Shown piece after piece: positions 1 to 5,935 of a stretch of DNA of 7,584 bases. The notes under the pieces were generated by a model that saw only the letters and a list, made by a program, of their open reading frames with translations, did no database searches and was not told the origin of the DNA. The stretch's first letter is position 1. Every line of letters begins with the position of its first letter. The translations under genes were made by a program, and so were the position numbers. Source of the stretch: JANOBJ01 sp031411575 (GTDB lineage Bacteria; Pseudomonadota; Gammaproteobacteria; Burkholderiales; Burkholderiaceae_C); contig JANOBJ010000274.1 in the NCBI GenBank assembly GCA_031411575.1, positions 1 to 7,584 on the forward strand. Reading direction: 5' to 3'.

Positions 1-1244
1 GCCTGCTCATAGACGCCATTGGTGAACGCGTCGGCCGACTCCGAGAACTTGCGTTGCGCCTGCTGCTTCTTGACGTCGGCCTCGATCTCGGCCTTCATCT
101 CCTCGAAGCTGCGCTGTTTCGGCGCCTTGATGTCGGTCAGCTTGATGATGTGGTAGCCGAACTCGGACTCCACCACGTCGCTGATGTCGCCCTTCTTGAG
201 GGCAAACGCAGCCTGCTCGAATGGCTTGACCATGGCGCCGCGCGCAAAGAAATCAAGGTCGCCGCCATTGGGCGCCGAGCCGCTGTCCTGCGAGTTCTTC
301 CTGGCCACCTCGGCAAAGCTGTCGGGCGCCTTGCGCACGGCGGCGAGCAACTCGTCAGCCTTGGCCCTGGCTTTCTGGCGGTCGGCCGCGGGCGCATTGG
401 CCGGCGCATTGATCAGGATGTGGCTCGCGCGGCGCTCTTCCTGGCCGCTCAGACGCGCGGAATTTTGCTCGTAGTAGGTCTTGAGATCGGCCTCGTTCAC
501 CGTGATGCTGCCCTTGACGCTGTCCAGGTCCAGCACCAGGTATTCGATATTGGCCTGCTCGGGCGCCTGGAACAGGGCCGGGTTGGCCTTGTAGAAGTTT
601 TCGATATCGGCATCGGTCAGCGTCACCTTGGCGGCAAAGTCAGCGGTGTTGAACCGGGCCAGCTGCACCTCGCGCTTCTCAAAAAAGGCGTTCAGCGCGA
701 CATCGGCCTGAGCGGCAGAGGCAAAGGCGGTTCCGGCCACGCCTTCCAGCACCTGGCGTGAAGACAAATCGCTGCGCACCCGGGCTTCAAACATCTCGGG
801 CGACATGCCCTGGCGACCCACCAGTTCGCGGTAGCGCTCCACATCGAGCGAGCCGTCGGGGCGGCGCAGCGCGGCGATGGACGGGTTCTCGTTGAGGTCG
901 CGCGCCAGCCGCGCGTCGCTCGTGACCAGGCGCGACTTGTCGGCGGCGGCCACCAGCACCCGGTCGCGCACCAGGCGCTCCAGCGTGGCGTAGCGGGCTT
1001 CGGGCGAGTCGAGCAGTTTGGCATCCAGCGTCGGCATGGATTCGCGCACGCGCTGGACCTCGTTCTGGTGCGCGGCGTCCCACTCGGTCTTGGTGATCTT
1101 CTGGCCATCTACCTTGGCCACCGCTTCGCTCTGCTGGTCGCCCCGCGTGTAGCCCTCGATGCCAAACAGCACGAACGACGGAACGATCAACACGAACAGC
1201 AGGACCATGGTCCATTTGGTGTGCTTGCGGATGAAATCAAACAT
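1..1244 (-). CDS. ppiD: Peptidyl-prolyl cis-trans isomerase / periplasmic chaperone PpiD (C-terminus outside window)
   Basis: PpiD is an inner-membrane-anchored periplasmic foldase that assists newly exported outer-membrane and periplasmic proteins near the Sec translocon. The visible 414 residues start MFDFIRKHTKW. A single membrane anchor follows at about residues 12-30, then a SurA_N-like chaperone region (about 35-190) and a parvulin domain (about 270-372). The parvulin domain carries the family landmarks ASHILI, GGDLDFF, FEQAAF and FGYHIIKL, so it looks intact. E. coli PpiD is about 620 residues, so roughly the last third lies beyond base 1. The ATG at 1244-1242 is chosen because it opens the basic N-terminus plus membrane anchor; a modest AGAG ribosome-binding sequence precedes it. 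The gene lies 26 bp past the T-run of the terminator that follows the tRNA-Val gene. Family identity is very likely; chaperone versus isomerase activity cannot be judged from sequence. Confidence 0.93.
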   Translation of the reverse strand, partial: MFDFIRKHTKWTMVLLFVLIVPSFVLFGIEGYTRGDQQSEAVAKVDGQKITKTEWDAAHQNEVQRVRESMPTLDAKLLDSPEARYATLERLVRDRVLVAAADKSRLVTSDARLARDLNENPSIAALRRPDGSLDVERYRELVGRQGMSPEMFEARVRSDLSSRQVLEGVAGTAFASAAQADVALNAFFEKREVQLARFNTADFAAKVTLTDADIENFYKANPALFQAPEQANIEYLVLDLDSVKGSITVNEADLKTYYEQNSARLSGQEERRASHILINAPANAPAADRQKARAKADELLAAVRKAPDSFAEVARKNSQDSGSAPNGGDLDFFARGAMVKPFEQAAFALKKGDISDVVESEFGYHIIKLTDIKAPKQRSFEEMKAEIEADVKKQQAQRKFSESADAFTNGVYEQ

Positions 1245-1270
1245 GCTCGTACTCTTATGGCAACTGCAAC

Positions 1271-1298
1271 AAAAAAGGCGAACAACCTGTTCGCCTTT
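1271..1298 (-). terminator. Rho-independent terminator after the hupB/tRNA-Val unit
   Basis: A perfect 11-bp inverted repeat (AAAGGCGAACA at 1274-1284 and TGTTCGCCTTT at 1288-1298) encloses a 3-nt loop. Read on the minus strand, the stem is followed by an unbroken run of six T (1276-1271, overlapping the stem base). It lies 8 bases downstream of the tRNA-Val CCA end and 26 bases before the ppiD start codon. It should therefore end transcripts from hupB and the tRNA, and may attenuate read-through into ppiD. Confidence 0.88.
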
Positions 1299-1306
1299 GC
1301 TTCGGG

Positions 1307-1382
1307 TGGTGGGTGCTGACGGGCTCGAACCGCCGACCTACGCCTTGTAAGGGCGCCGCTCTACCAACTGAGCTAAGCACCC
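1307..1382 (-). tRNA. tRNA-Val (anticodon UAC)
   Basis: The minus strand folds into a complete 76-nt cloverleaf. The acceptor stem pairs GGGTGCT with AGCACCC, the discriminator base is A, and the CCA end is encoded in the DNA (1309-1307). The D-arm is GCTC/GAGC. The anticodon stem is GCGCC/GGCGT around loop CTTACAA, placing TAC at positions 34-36. The T-arm is GGCGG/CCGTC around TTCGAGC. Anticodon UAC reads valine GUA/GUG codons. The 5' end is 16 nt after the hupB stop, leaving no room for a separate promoter except inside hupB, so co-transcription with hupB followed by processing is likely. Confidence 0.97.
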
Positions 1383-1398
1383 CACCTGATTACGGTCA

Positions 1399-1671
1399 TC
1401 AGTTCAAAGCATCCTTCAACGCTTTGCCCGGACGGAACTTGGGCACCTTGGCAGCCTTGATTTTAATCGCTACGCCGGTCCGCGGGTTGCGGCCGCTGCG
1501 CGCGGCCCGTTTGCCAACGGTAAAGGTACCAAAACCAACCAGCGAAACGGACCCGCCTTTTTTCAGGGTCGTCTTGACAGCGCCAATGGTGGACTCAAGC
1601 GCGCGCGTGGCGGCTGCTTTGGAAATGTCGGCATGCTTGGCAATGTGCTCAATCAGTTCTGTTTTGTTCAC
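1399..1671 (-). CDS. hupB: DNA-binding protein HU (HU-beta type)
   Basis: HU is a small basic nucleoid protein that bends DNA and helps in replication, repair and transcription. The 90-residue product has the standard HU length and layout: a helical dimerisation region (about 1-40), the signature VGFGTF at 45-50, and the DNA-binding beta arm at about 53-75. The arm includes GRNPRTG with the intercalating proline at residue 63. The start is GTG at 1671-1669, giving the family-typical N-terminus MNKTELIEHIAK. A GAGGGG ribosome-binding sequence lies 6 bases upstream. The reading frame stays open to 1824, but that extension runs through the leader and into the promoter and has no HU homology, so it is not used. 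The gene is followed after 16 nt by tRNA-Val. HU versus the related IHF subunits is settled by the close match to betaproteobacterial HU. Confidence 0.96.
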   Translation of the reverse strand: MNKTELIEHIAKHADISKAAATRALESTIGAVKTTLKKGGSVSLVGFGTFTVGKRAARSGRNPRTGVAIKIKAAKVPKFRPGKALKDALN

Positions 1672-1797
1672 AAGGAGCCCCTCGGTGAGAAATGGTGTTG
1701 ATCGGGTTGTCTCGTCAAAAAATTCTCCCGAGACATCACGCAAAACTTCTACGCGCGGAATGTGTTCGGGAGACATGTATCGGCAGTGTGCGCTGCT
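1672..1797 (-). other. hupB 5' leader (about 125 nt) with a hairpin
   Basis: This stretch lies between the predicted transcription start of hupB (about 1797) and its GTG codon and holds no convincing gene. It contains a 7-bp perfect inverted repeat, TGTCTCG at 1708-1714 and CGAGACA at 1729-1735, around a 14-base loop. On the minus strand the loop includes a run of six T. The hairpin ends 37 bases upstream of the start codon and leaves the GAGGGG ribosome-binding sequence single-stranded. A regulatory role is possible but unproven. The leader length depends on the promoter assignment. Confidence 0.4.
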
Positions 1798-1803
1798 GCG
1801 ATG

Positions 1804-1832
1804 ATTAAAGCCATGGTGCTTCATGGTGTCAA
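1804..1832 (-). promoter_or_regulatory. Sigma70-type promoter of hupB
   Basis: On the minus strand a perfect -35 hexamer TTGACA (1832-1827) is followed by a 17-bp spacer and a -10 hexamer TTTAAT (1809-1804), which matches five of six consensus bases. This is a strong consensus promoter with ideal spacing, pointing at hupB. The expected start is near 1797. It fits the high expression usual for HU and probably also drives the tRNA-Val gene downstream. Confidence 0.8.
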
Positions 1833-1990
1833 TACGGGCAGCAGGTTTACGACAGCGCGGTGCCGGATTCTATGCTCTTTTGTGGAGGACGCCCGCCCCC
1901 TGCCCAACGATTTTCGCGCGCAAGCGCGTAAACCCCAACGCGCTTTTGGTGCCCACCAACTGTTACACAAGCGCCGCGCGCAGGATCCCG
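1833..1990. other. Intergenic region between the DmlA-type dehydrogenase gene and the hupB promoter, with two adjacent inverted repeats
   Basis: No gene is supported here. Two perfect inverted repeats lie side by side. The first is AAGCGCGT (1922-1929) and ACGCGCTT (1938-1945) with an 8-base loop. The second is the dyad TTGGTG-CC-CACCAA (1946-1959). They start 32 bases past the stop codon of the dehydrogenase gene and could end its transcript. However, the minus strand lacks a proper T-run after either stem, so this would be an atypical terminator. On the plus strand the first stem is followed by only TTTT. An operator role for the second dyad cannot be excluded. Confidence 0.4.
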
Positions 1991-3076
1991 TCAGATGGCC
2001 TCTGCAATGGCGCGACCGACATCGCCGGTACCCGCACGGCCACCGATATCCGGCGTGCGCGGCGCTCCGCTTTGGGGATGCAACACCTTCTCGATGGCTG
2101 TCAGCACGGCGTCATGCGCCTCGCGGTAGCCGAGAAAATCCAGCATCATGGCGCCGCACCAGATCTGTCCGATCGGATTGGCGATGTTCTGACCCGCAAT
2201 GTCGGGGGCCGAACCGTGTACCGGCTCGAACAGCGAGGGAAACTTGCGGTCCGGATTGAGGTTGGCGCTGGGTGCGATGCCGATCGTGCCGGTGCACGCG
2301 GGCCCGAGGTCGCTCAGGATATCGCCGAACAGATTGCTCGCCACCACCACGTCAAAGAAATCGGGGCGCTGCACAAAATGCGCGGTCAGGATGTCGATGT
2401 GGAACTTGTCCACGTTCACGCCTGGATACGCTCTTGACATCTCGACCACGCGCTCGTCCCAGTAGGGCATGGTGATGGCGATGCCGTTGGATTTGGTGGC
2501 GCTGGTCAGGTGCTTTTTCGGGCGCGACTGGGCCAGCTCAAACGCAAACTTGAGTACGCGGTCCACCCCGATGCGCGACATCACGGTCTCCTGCATGACG
2601 ATCTCGCGCTCGGTGCCCGGATACATGCGCCCGCCGATGCTGGAATACTCGCCCTCGGTGTTCTCGCGCACGATGTACATGTCGATCTCGCCGGGATCCC
2701 GCCGGGACCCATCGCGGCGCACCACCGGCGCAATGATGCCCGGCATCAGGCGCGCGGGGCGCAGGTTGACGTATTGGTCAAACTCGCGGCGAAACAGCAG
2801 CAACGACCCCCACAGCGACACGTGGTCGGCGATCTTCTCGGGCCAGCCCACGGCGCCAAAGTAGATCGCGTCGTGACCGCCGATCTGGTCTTTCCAGTTG
2901 TCGGGCAGCATCTTTCCGTGCCGCTCGTAGTGGTCCCAGCTGGAAAAATCGAAATGGTCGAAATGCAGATCGATGCCGAACTTGCGCGCCGCGGCATCCA
3001 TCACCCGGATGCCCTCGGGCATGACTTCCTTGCCAATGCCATCACCGGCGATGACGGCGATACGTTTCTTGCTCAT
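1991..3076 (-). CDS. dmlA: Tartrate dehydrogenase / D-malate dehydrogenase (decarboxylating), DmlA/TtuC family
   Basis: This NAD-dependent, metal-requiring beta-hydroxyacid oxidative decarboxylase belongs to the isocitrate/isopropylmalate dehydrogenase superfamily. Family members oxidise D-malate to pyruvate and CO2 and also act on tartrates. The product is 361 residues, the same length as E. coli DmlA. Visible motifs are the N-terminal GDGIGKEV (11-18), substrate-binding arginines in NLRP (R106) and VREN (R137), Tyr144 in EGEYSS, catalytic Lys195 in ATKSNG, Asp228, metal ligands D252 and D256 in NLFGDILSDLG, and the NAD-binding loop FEPVHGSAPDIAG (283-295). The ATG at 3076 has an AAGGA ribosome-binding sequence 7 bases upstream. 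It sits 54 bp behind the hydrolase gene on the same strand with no clear promoter between, so the two probably form an operon under the divergent LysR regulator. Substrate choice (D-malate, tartrate or a relative) is not fixed by sequence, so the symbol is provisional. 3-Isopropylmalate dehydrogenase is less likely given the match to DmlA. Confidence 0.92.
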   Translation of the reverse strand: MSKKRIAVIAGDGIGKEVMPEGIRVMDAAARKFGIDLHFDHFDFSSWDHYERHGKMLPDNWKDQIGGHDAIYFGAVGWPEKIADHVSLWGSLLLFRREFDQYVNLRPARLMPGIIAPVVRRDGSRRDPGEIDMYIVRENTEGEYSSIGGRMYPGTEREIVMQETVMSRIGVDRVLKFAFELAQSRPKKHLTSATKSNGIAITMPYWDERVVEMSRAYPGVNVDKFHIDILTAHFVQRPDFFDVVVASNLFGDILSDLGPACTGTIGIAPSANLNPDRKFPSLFEPVHGSAPDIAGQNIANPIGQIWCGAMMLDFLGYREAHDAVLTAIEKVLHPQSGAPRTPDIGGRAGTGDVGRAIAEAI

Positions 3077-3130
3077 GGTTGGGTCCTTATCTGGTTGGGG
3101 TGGGGAGCGTGGGTAGGTTCGGTGGGTTGA

Positions 3131-4021
3131 TCACTGCTGAAAGAAATTCATGGCTTCTTCGGTCAGGCGTTGCGGCGCTTCTTCGGCGATGTAGTGACCG
3201 CAGGGCAAGGCGCAACCTGACACATCGGCCGCCCGCTCGCGCCACAACGCCATCACCTCAAAACACTGCGCGACAACGCCGTGCTCGCCCCACAGCACGC
3301 GCAGCGGCTGCATCAGGCGGCGGGCGGCTGCCACATCGTCCCGGTCATGCTGCAGGTCGATCGTCGCAGACGCCCGGTAGTCTTCGCAAATGCCCGTGGC
3401 CGTGCCCGGCAGGCCGGCGCAACGCTCGTATTCGGCCAGTGCCGCCGGTTCAAACGCGGCCAGGCCGGCAAACCGCTTGCCCATGACGCTGCGCACGTAC
3501 TGCGCGGGGTCGGCCTCGATCATTGTCTCGGGCAGCGGCGGCGGCTGGATCAGGCAGTACCAGTGCCAGTAGGCCCGCGCAAAGGCTTCCGTGGTGTGGG
3601 TGTACATCGCCAGCGTGGGCGCAATGTCCAGCAGCATGAGCCGCTGCACGGCCTGCGGGTGGTCGGCCGCCAGACGGTGCGCGACCCGTGCGCCCCGGTC
3701 ATGCGCCAGCACCTGGAATTGCGTGAAGCCGTGGTGCGTCATGACCGCCAGCGCATCCAGCGCCATCTCGCGTTTGCTGTAACTGGCGTGGTCGGGCGTC
3801 GCCGCCGGCCGCCCGGAGTCGCCATAACCGCGCAGATCCATCAGCACCACGGTGAACCGCTGCGCCAATTGTGGCGCCACGCGGTGCCACATCACCTGCG
3901 TCTGCGGGTGCCCGTGCAGCAACAATAGCGGTGGCCCGCTGCCCCCCGCACGGGTATGGAGCCGCACGCCAGCGCGCTCAACGGGGTGGACTTGAAAGTC
4001 TTGCAGCATGGGTACAAGCAT
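3131..4021 (-). CDS. Alpha/beta hydrolase, fluoroacetate/haloacetate dehalogenase-like
   Basis: This is a 296-residue alpha/beta-hydrolase fold protein. Fluoroacetate dehalogenases hydrolyse a carbon-halogen bond by attack of an aspartate, giving a 2-hydroxy acid and halide. All key positions known from that family are present: nucleophile D108 with R109 and R112 in HDRGAR, carboxylate-binding D132 in LDIAPT, halide-pocket H153 and W154 in AYWHWY, Y215 in EDYRAS, and catalytic H276 in CGHYIAEE. The oxyanion motif reads HGHPQ, with His38 where characterised defluorinases have Phe. The cap domain spans about 140-225. The start at 4021 (MLVPMLQDF) is preferred because AAGG lies 7 bases upstream; the frame is open to 4162, but that would overlap the divergent LysR gene. 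It is the first gene of a likely operon with the DmlA-type dehydrogenase. Actual substrate and dehalogenase activity are inferred; an epoxide hydrolase or esterase role is a weaker alternative. Confidence 0.85.
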   Translation of the reverse strand: MLVPMLQDFQVHPVERAGVRLHTRAGGSGPPLLLLHGHPQTQVMWHRVAPQLAQRFTVVLMDLRGYGDSGRPAATPDHASYSKREMALDALAVMTHHGFTQFQVLAHDRGARVAHRLAADHPQAVQRLMLLDIAPTLAMYTHTTEAFARAYWHWYCLIQPPPLPETMIEADPAQYVRSVMGKRFAGLAAFEPAALAEYERCAGLPGTATGICEDYRASATIDLQHDRDDVAAARRLMQPLRVLWGEHGVVAQCFEVMALWRERAADVSGCALPCGHYIAEEAPQRLTEEAMNFFQQ

Positions 4022-4074
4022 AGCCGCGCCTTGGGCAATAATGAGCGAATTGATTGTTTCTCTGGAGGAAACAA
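4022..4074. promoter_or_regulatory. Divergent control region between the hydrolase and LysR genes
   Basis: This 53-bp gap separates two divergent start codons, the usual place for a LysR-type regulator to bind and control both itself and its target operon. It is clearly AT-richer than its flanks. It contains the imperfect dyad CAAT-N9-ATTG at 4036-4052, resembling but not exactly matching the T-N11-A pattern of LysR sites. The LysR gene's ribosome-binding sequence GGAGG is at 4064-4068. I could not assign convincing -35/-10 pairs in either direction. Confidence 0.5.
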
Positions 4075-5055
4075 ATGGACCGTGCCGATCTGGAGCTGGT
4101 GATCGCCGTTCGCCAGCATGGCACCTTGGTGGCCACCGCCAAATCGCTCCGTGTGGCGCCATCGGTCGTGACCAAGCGGCTGGCGGCGCTGGAGACGCAA
4201 CTGGGACTGCGCCTGTTCCAGCGCACCACGCGGCGCGTCAGCCCCACCGCGGACGGCGAGACCCTGTGCGAGCGGGCCGATGTGCTGTTGCGCGCCTTCA
4301 AGGATGTGGAAGCGGAGCTGCGCGAACGCCAGGCCGAGCCGACCGGGCTGGTCCGGCTGGCGGCAACCTTCGGCTTCGGGCGGCTGTGGCTGGGTCCTGC
4401 GCTGGCGGCTTTTCAGGCGCGCTACCCGCGGCTGGAGGTCCAACTGCAGCTCACCGAACAGCTGCCCGATCTGGCCGTGGAGGGGTTTGACGGCGCGATC
4501 TGGCTCTGGAACGCGCCGGGCGATCGCGCGGCCGAATGGGTGTCGCGCCGGCTGGCCCGCAACCAGCGCGTGCTGGTGGCCGCCCCCGCCTACCTGCACG
4601 CGCACGGGGTGCCAGACACGCCGGAAGACCTGGCCCGGCACACCTGCCTGGTGGTGCGCGAGAATGGCAACGAGCCAGGCCAGCGCTTTGACCACTGGCA
4701 ACTGCAGCGCGAGCGCGACCGCCAGGTGTTGCGCGCACCAGTACAGGGCCCACTGTCCAGCAACTCGGGCGAGTTGGTGCGCGACTGGTGCCTGGCCGGC
4801 CACGGCATCATGCTGCGCAGCCTGTGGGACATCGCCCCGCAGCTGGCCAGTGGCGAACTGGTGCGGGTGCTGCCGGCTTACGCCATGCCCGACGCCGACA
4901 TTCACTGGCTGGCGCCCTACCGCCCGCAAACGCCCAAGCGCATCCGCTTGCTGGTGGATTTTCTGGCCGAGCAGTTCCGCGGCGAGCCGTGGAAGCAAGC
5001 TGCCCCGGCCGTTACTTCGCGGCCCGCACGACCAGGCTCACCCCAAAAGCGGTAA
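4075..5055 (+). CDS. LysR-type transcriptional regulator (DmlR-like)
   Basis: A 326-residue LysR-family regulator. The N-terminal winged helix-turn-helix spans about residues 4-62 (LELVIAVRQHGTLVATAKSL, then VVTKRLAALETQLGLRLFQR and TTRRVSPTADGE). A linker helix follows (about 63-88), and the effector-binding domain covers about 90-300 (LVRLAATFGFGRLWLGPAL opens it). The ATG at 4075 follows a strong GGAGG at a 6-base spacing; an in-frame TTG at 4054 would place that sequence inside the gene and is rejected. It is divergent from the hydrolase/dehydrogenase operon with a 53-bp gap, so it most likely controls that operon in response to a carboxylic acid, as DmlR does for dmlA in E. coli. The last 15 or so residues are low-complexity, rich in Pro, Arg and Ser, and encoded in DNA shared with the opposing permease gene. 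Confidence 0.9.
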   Translation: MDRADLELVIAVRQHGTLVATAKSLRVAPSVVTKRLAALETQLGLRLFQRTTRRVSPTADGETLCERADVLLRAFKDVEAELRERQAEPTGLVRLAATFGFGRLWLGPALAAFQARYPRLEVQLQLTEQLPDLAVEGFDGAIWLWNAPGDRAAEWVSRRLARNQRVLVAAPAYLHAHGVPDTPEDLARHTCLVVRENGNEPGQRFDHWQLQRERDRQVLRAPVQGPLSSNSGELVRDWCLAGHGIMLRSLWDIAPQLASGELVRVLPAYAMPDADIHWLAPYRPQTPKRIRLLVDFLAEQFRGEPWKQAAPAVTSRPARPGSPQKR

Positions 5056-5935
5056 GCGCTGTGCCCAGCACCGTGGTCAGGGTGACCGGCTCGGCAAACA
5101 GCAGCCAGGCCAGCAGCGCGGTGCACGGCGGCACCAGGTACAGCAAGCTGGTGACGGCGGTGGCGGCACCGCGCTGGATCAGCAGATACAGCAGTGAACT
5201 GCCGCCCAGCGTGAGCGCCAGTACCGACCAGGCCATCGCGCCGGCGAGTTCGGTGTTGAGCCCACCCGAAGGCAGCAGCCAGCGCATCGGTTCGGGTTCG
5301 AGCAACGCCAGCGGCAGCGTTGCGGCCAATGCCGCGGCCAGCTGCACCACGTTGGCGGTGCGCACATCACACGGCGCCACGTGACGCTTTTGGTACAGCG
5401 TCCCCACCGTGATGGACAGCAGTGCCCCGACGGCGAGCGACAGGTTCCACAGATCCACATGGTCGTTTGCCACGCCCTGGCCGAACTTGCGCGACACCAC
5501 CATCACCAGCCCCGCAAAACCCAGCACCAGCCCGACCCACTGCCGCCGGGTGGCGCGCGCGCCAGTGGACGACAGCCACACGGCGGTCAGCACCGGCTGC
5601 AAACCGACGATGAGCGACGACATGCCCGACCCCATGCCCGCCTTGACGGCCGCCCACACGCCGCCCAGGTAACCTGCATGCATCAGCACGCCGGTCACGG
5701 CCAGGTGCAGCCACTGCGCCCGTGTAGCCGGCCACGCCACGCGCGCCAGCGCGATCCACGCGAGGAAACAGGCGATTGACAAGGAGTAGCGCACGGCCAG
5801 AAAAGACATCGGCGGCGCGTGCGGCATGCCGTAGCGCGCCACGATGAAGCCGGTGCTCCAGATCAGCACGAAGATGGCGGGCATTGCCCGCAGCAGCGCA
5901 GCGTTGCGGGCGTCATCGCCCGAACCCGCGCTCAC
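5012..5935 (-). CDS. EamA/DMT-family transporter
   Basis: A 307-residue very hydrophobic protein with about ten membrane segments, arranged as two EamA repeats (about 18-148 and 164-304), the standard plan of the drug/metabolite transporter superfamily of inner-membrane exporters. Repeat 1 opens with IFVLIWSTGFIVARYG; repeat 2 ends with the typical LLYLVPPCTALLAWLLFAEP (264-283) and its conserved glutamate. The GTG at 5935 overlaps the pgsA stop as GTGA, which suggests translational coupling. A later ATG at residue 18 is possible but would trim the start close to the first helix. The 3' end overlaps the convergent LysR gene by 44 bp. Substrate is unknown; members export amino acids, nucleosides or drugs, and sequence alone does not separate them. 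Confidence 0.9.
   Translation of the reverse strand: MSAGSGDDARNAALLRAMPAIFVLIWSTGFIVARYGMPHAPPMSFLAVRYSLSIACFLAWIALARVAWPATRAQWLHLAVTGVLMHAGYLGGVWAAVKAGMGSGMSSLIVGLQPVLTAVWLSSTGARATRRQWVGLVLGFAGLVMVVSRKFGQGVANDHVDLWNLSLAVGALLSITVGTLYQKRHVAPCDVRTANVVQLAAALAATLPLALLEPEPMRWLLPSGGLNTELAGAMAWSVLALTLGGSSLLYLLIQRGAATAVTSLLYLVPPCTALLAWLLFAEPVTLTTVLGTALTAFGVSLVVRAAK

Noticed and set aside
54..761. 235-codon open frame on the plus strand
   Set aside because: It is antisense to ppiD, whose parvulin and chaperone motifs are clear. Its His/Leu/Gly/Arg-rich composition is typical of a shadow frame in high-GC DNA.
1399..1824. Longer HU frame of 141 codons
   Set aside because: The upstream extension has no HU similarity, lacks a ribosome-binding site and begins within the promoter spacer. 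The GTG at 1671 has a good one and gives the canonical N-terminus.
1762..2437. Overlapping plus-strand frames across the hupB promoter and the 3' end of the dehydrogenase gene
   Set aside because: Arg/Ala-rich composition, no recognisable domains, antisense to a well-supported gene.
2510..3130. 206-codon plus-strand frame
   Set aside because: Fully antisense to the DmlA-type dehydrogenase, with shadow-type composition and no motif.
4054..4074. Upstream TTG start for the LysR gene
   Set aside because: It would place the strong GGAGG inside the coding sequence; the ATG at 4075 is correctly spaced from it.
4022..4162. 47-residue N-terminal extension of the hydrolase
   Set aside because: It would overlap the divergent LysR coding region, has no homology, and the ATG at 4021 has a suitable AAGG.
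3892..4998. 368-codon minus-strand frame opposite the LysR gene
   Set aside because: Despite its length, it is Gln/His/Arg/Ala-rich with no domain. The LysR gene has a strong ribosome-binding site and clear helix-turn-helix. The only real homology in this frame would come from its end running into another gene's region.
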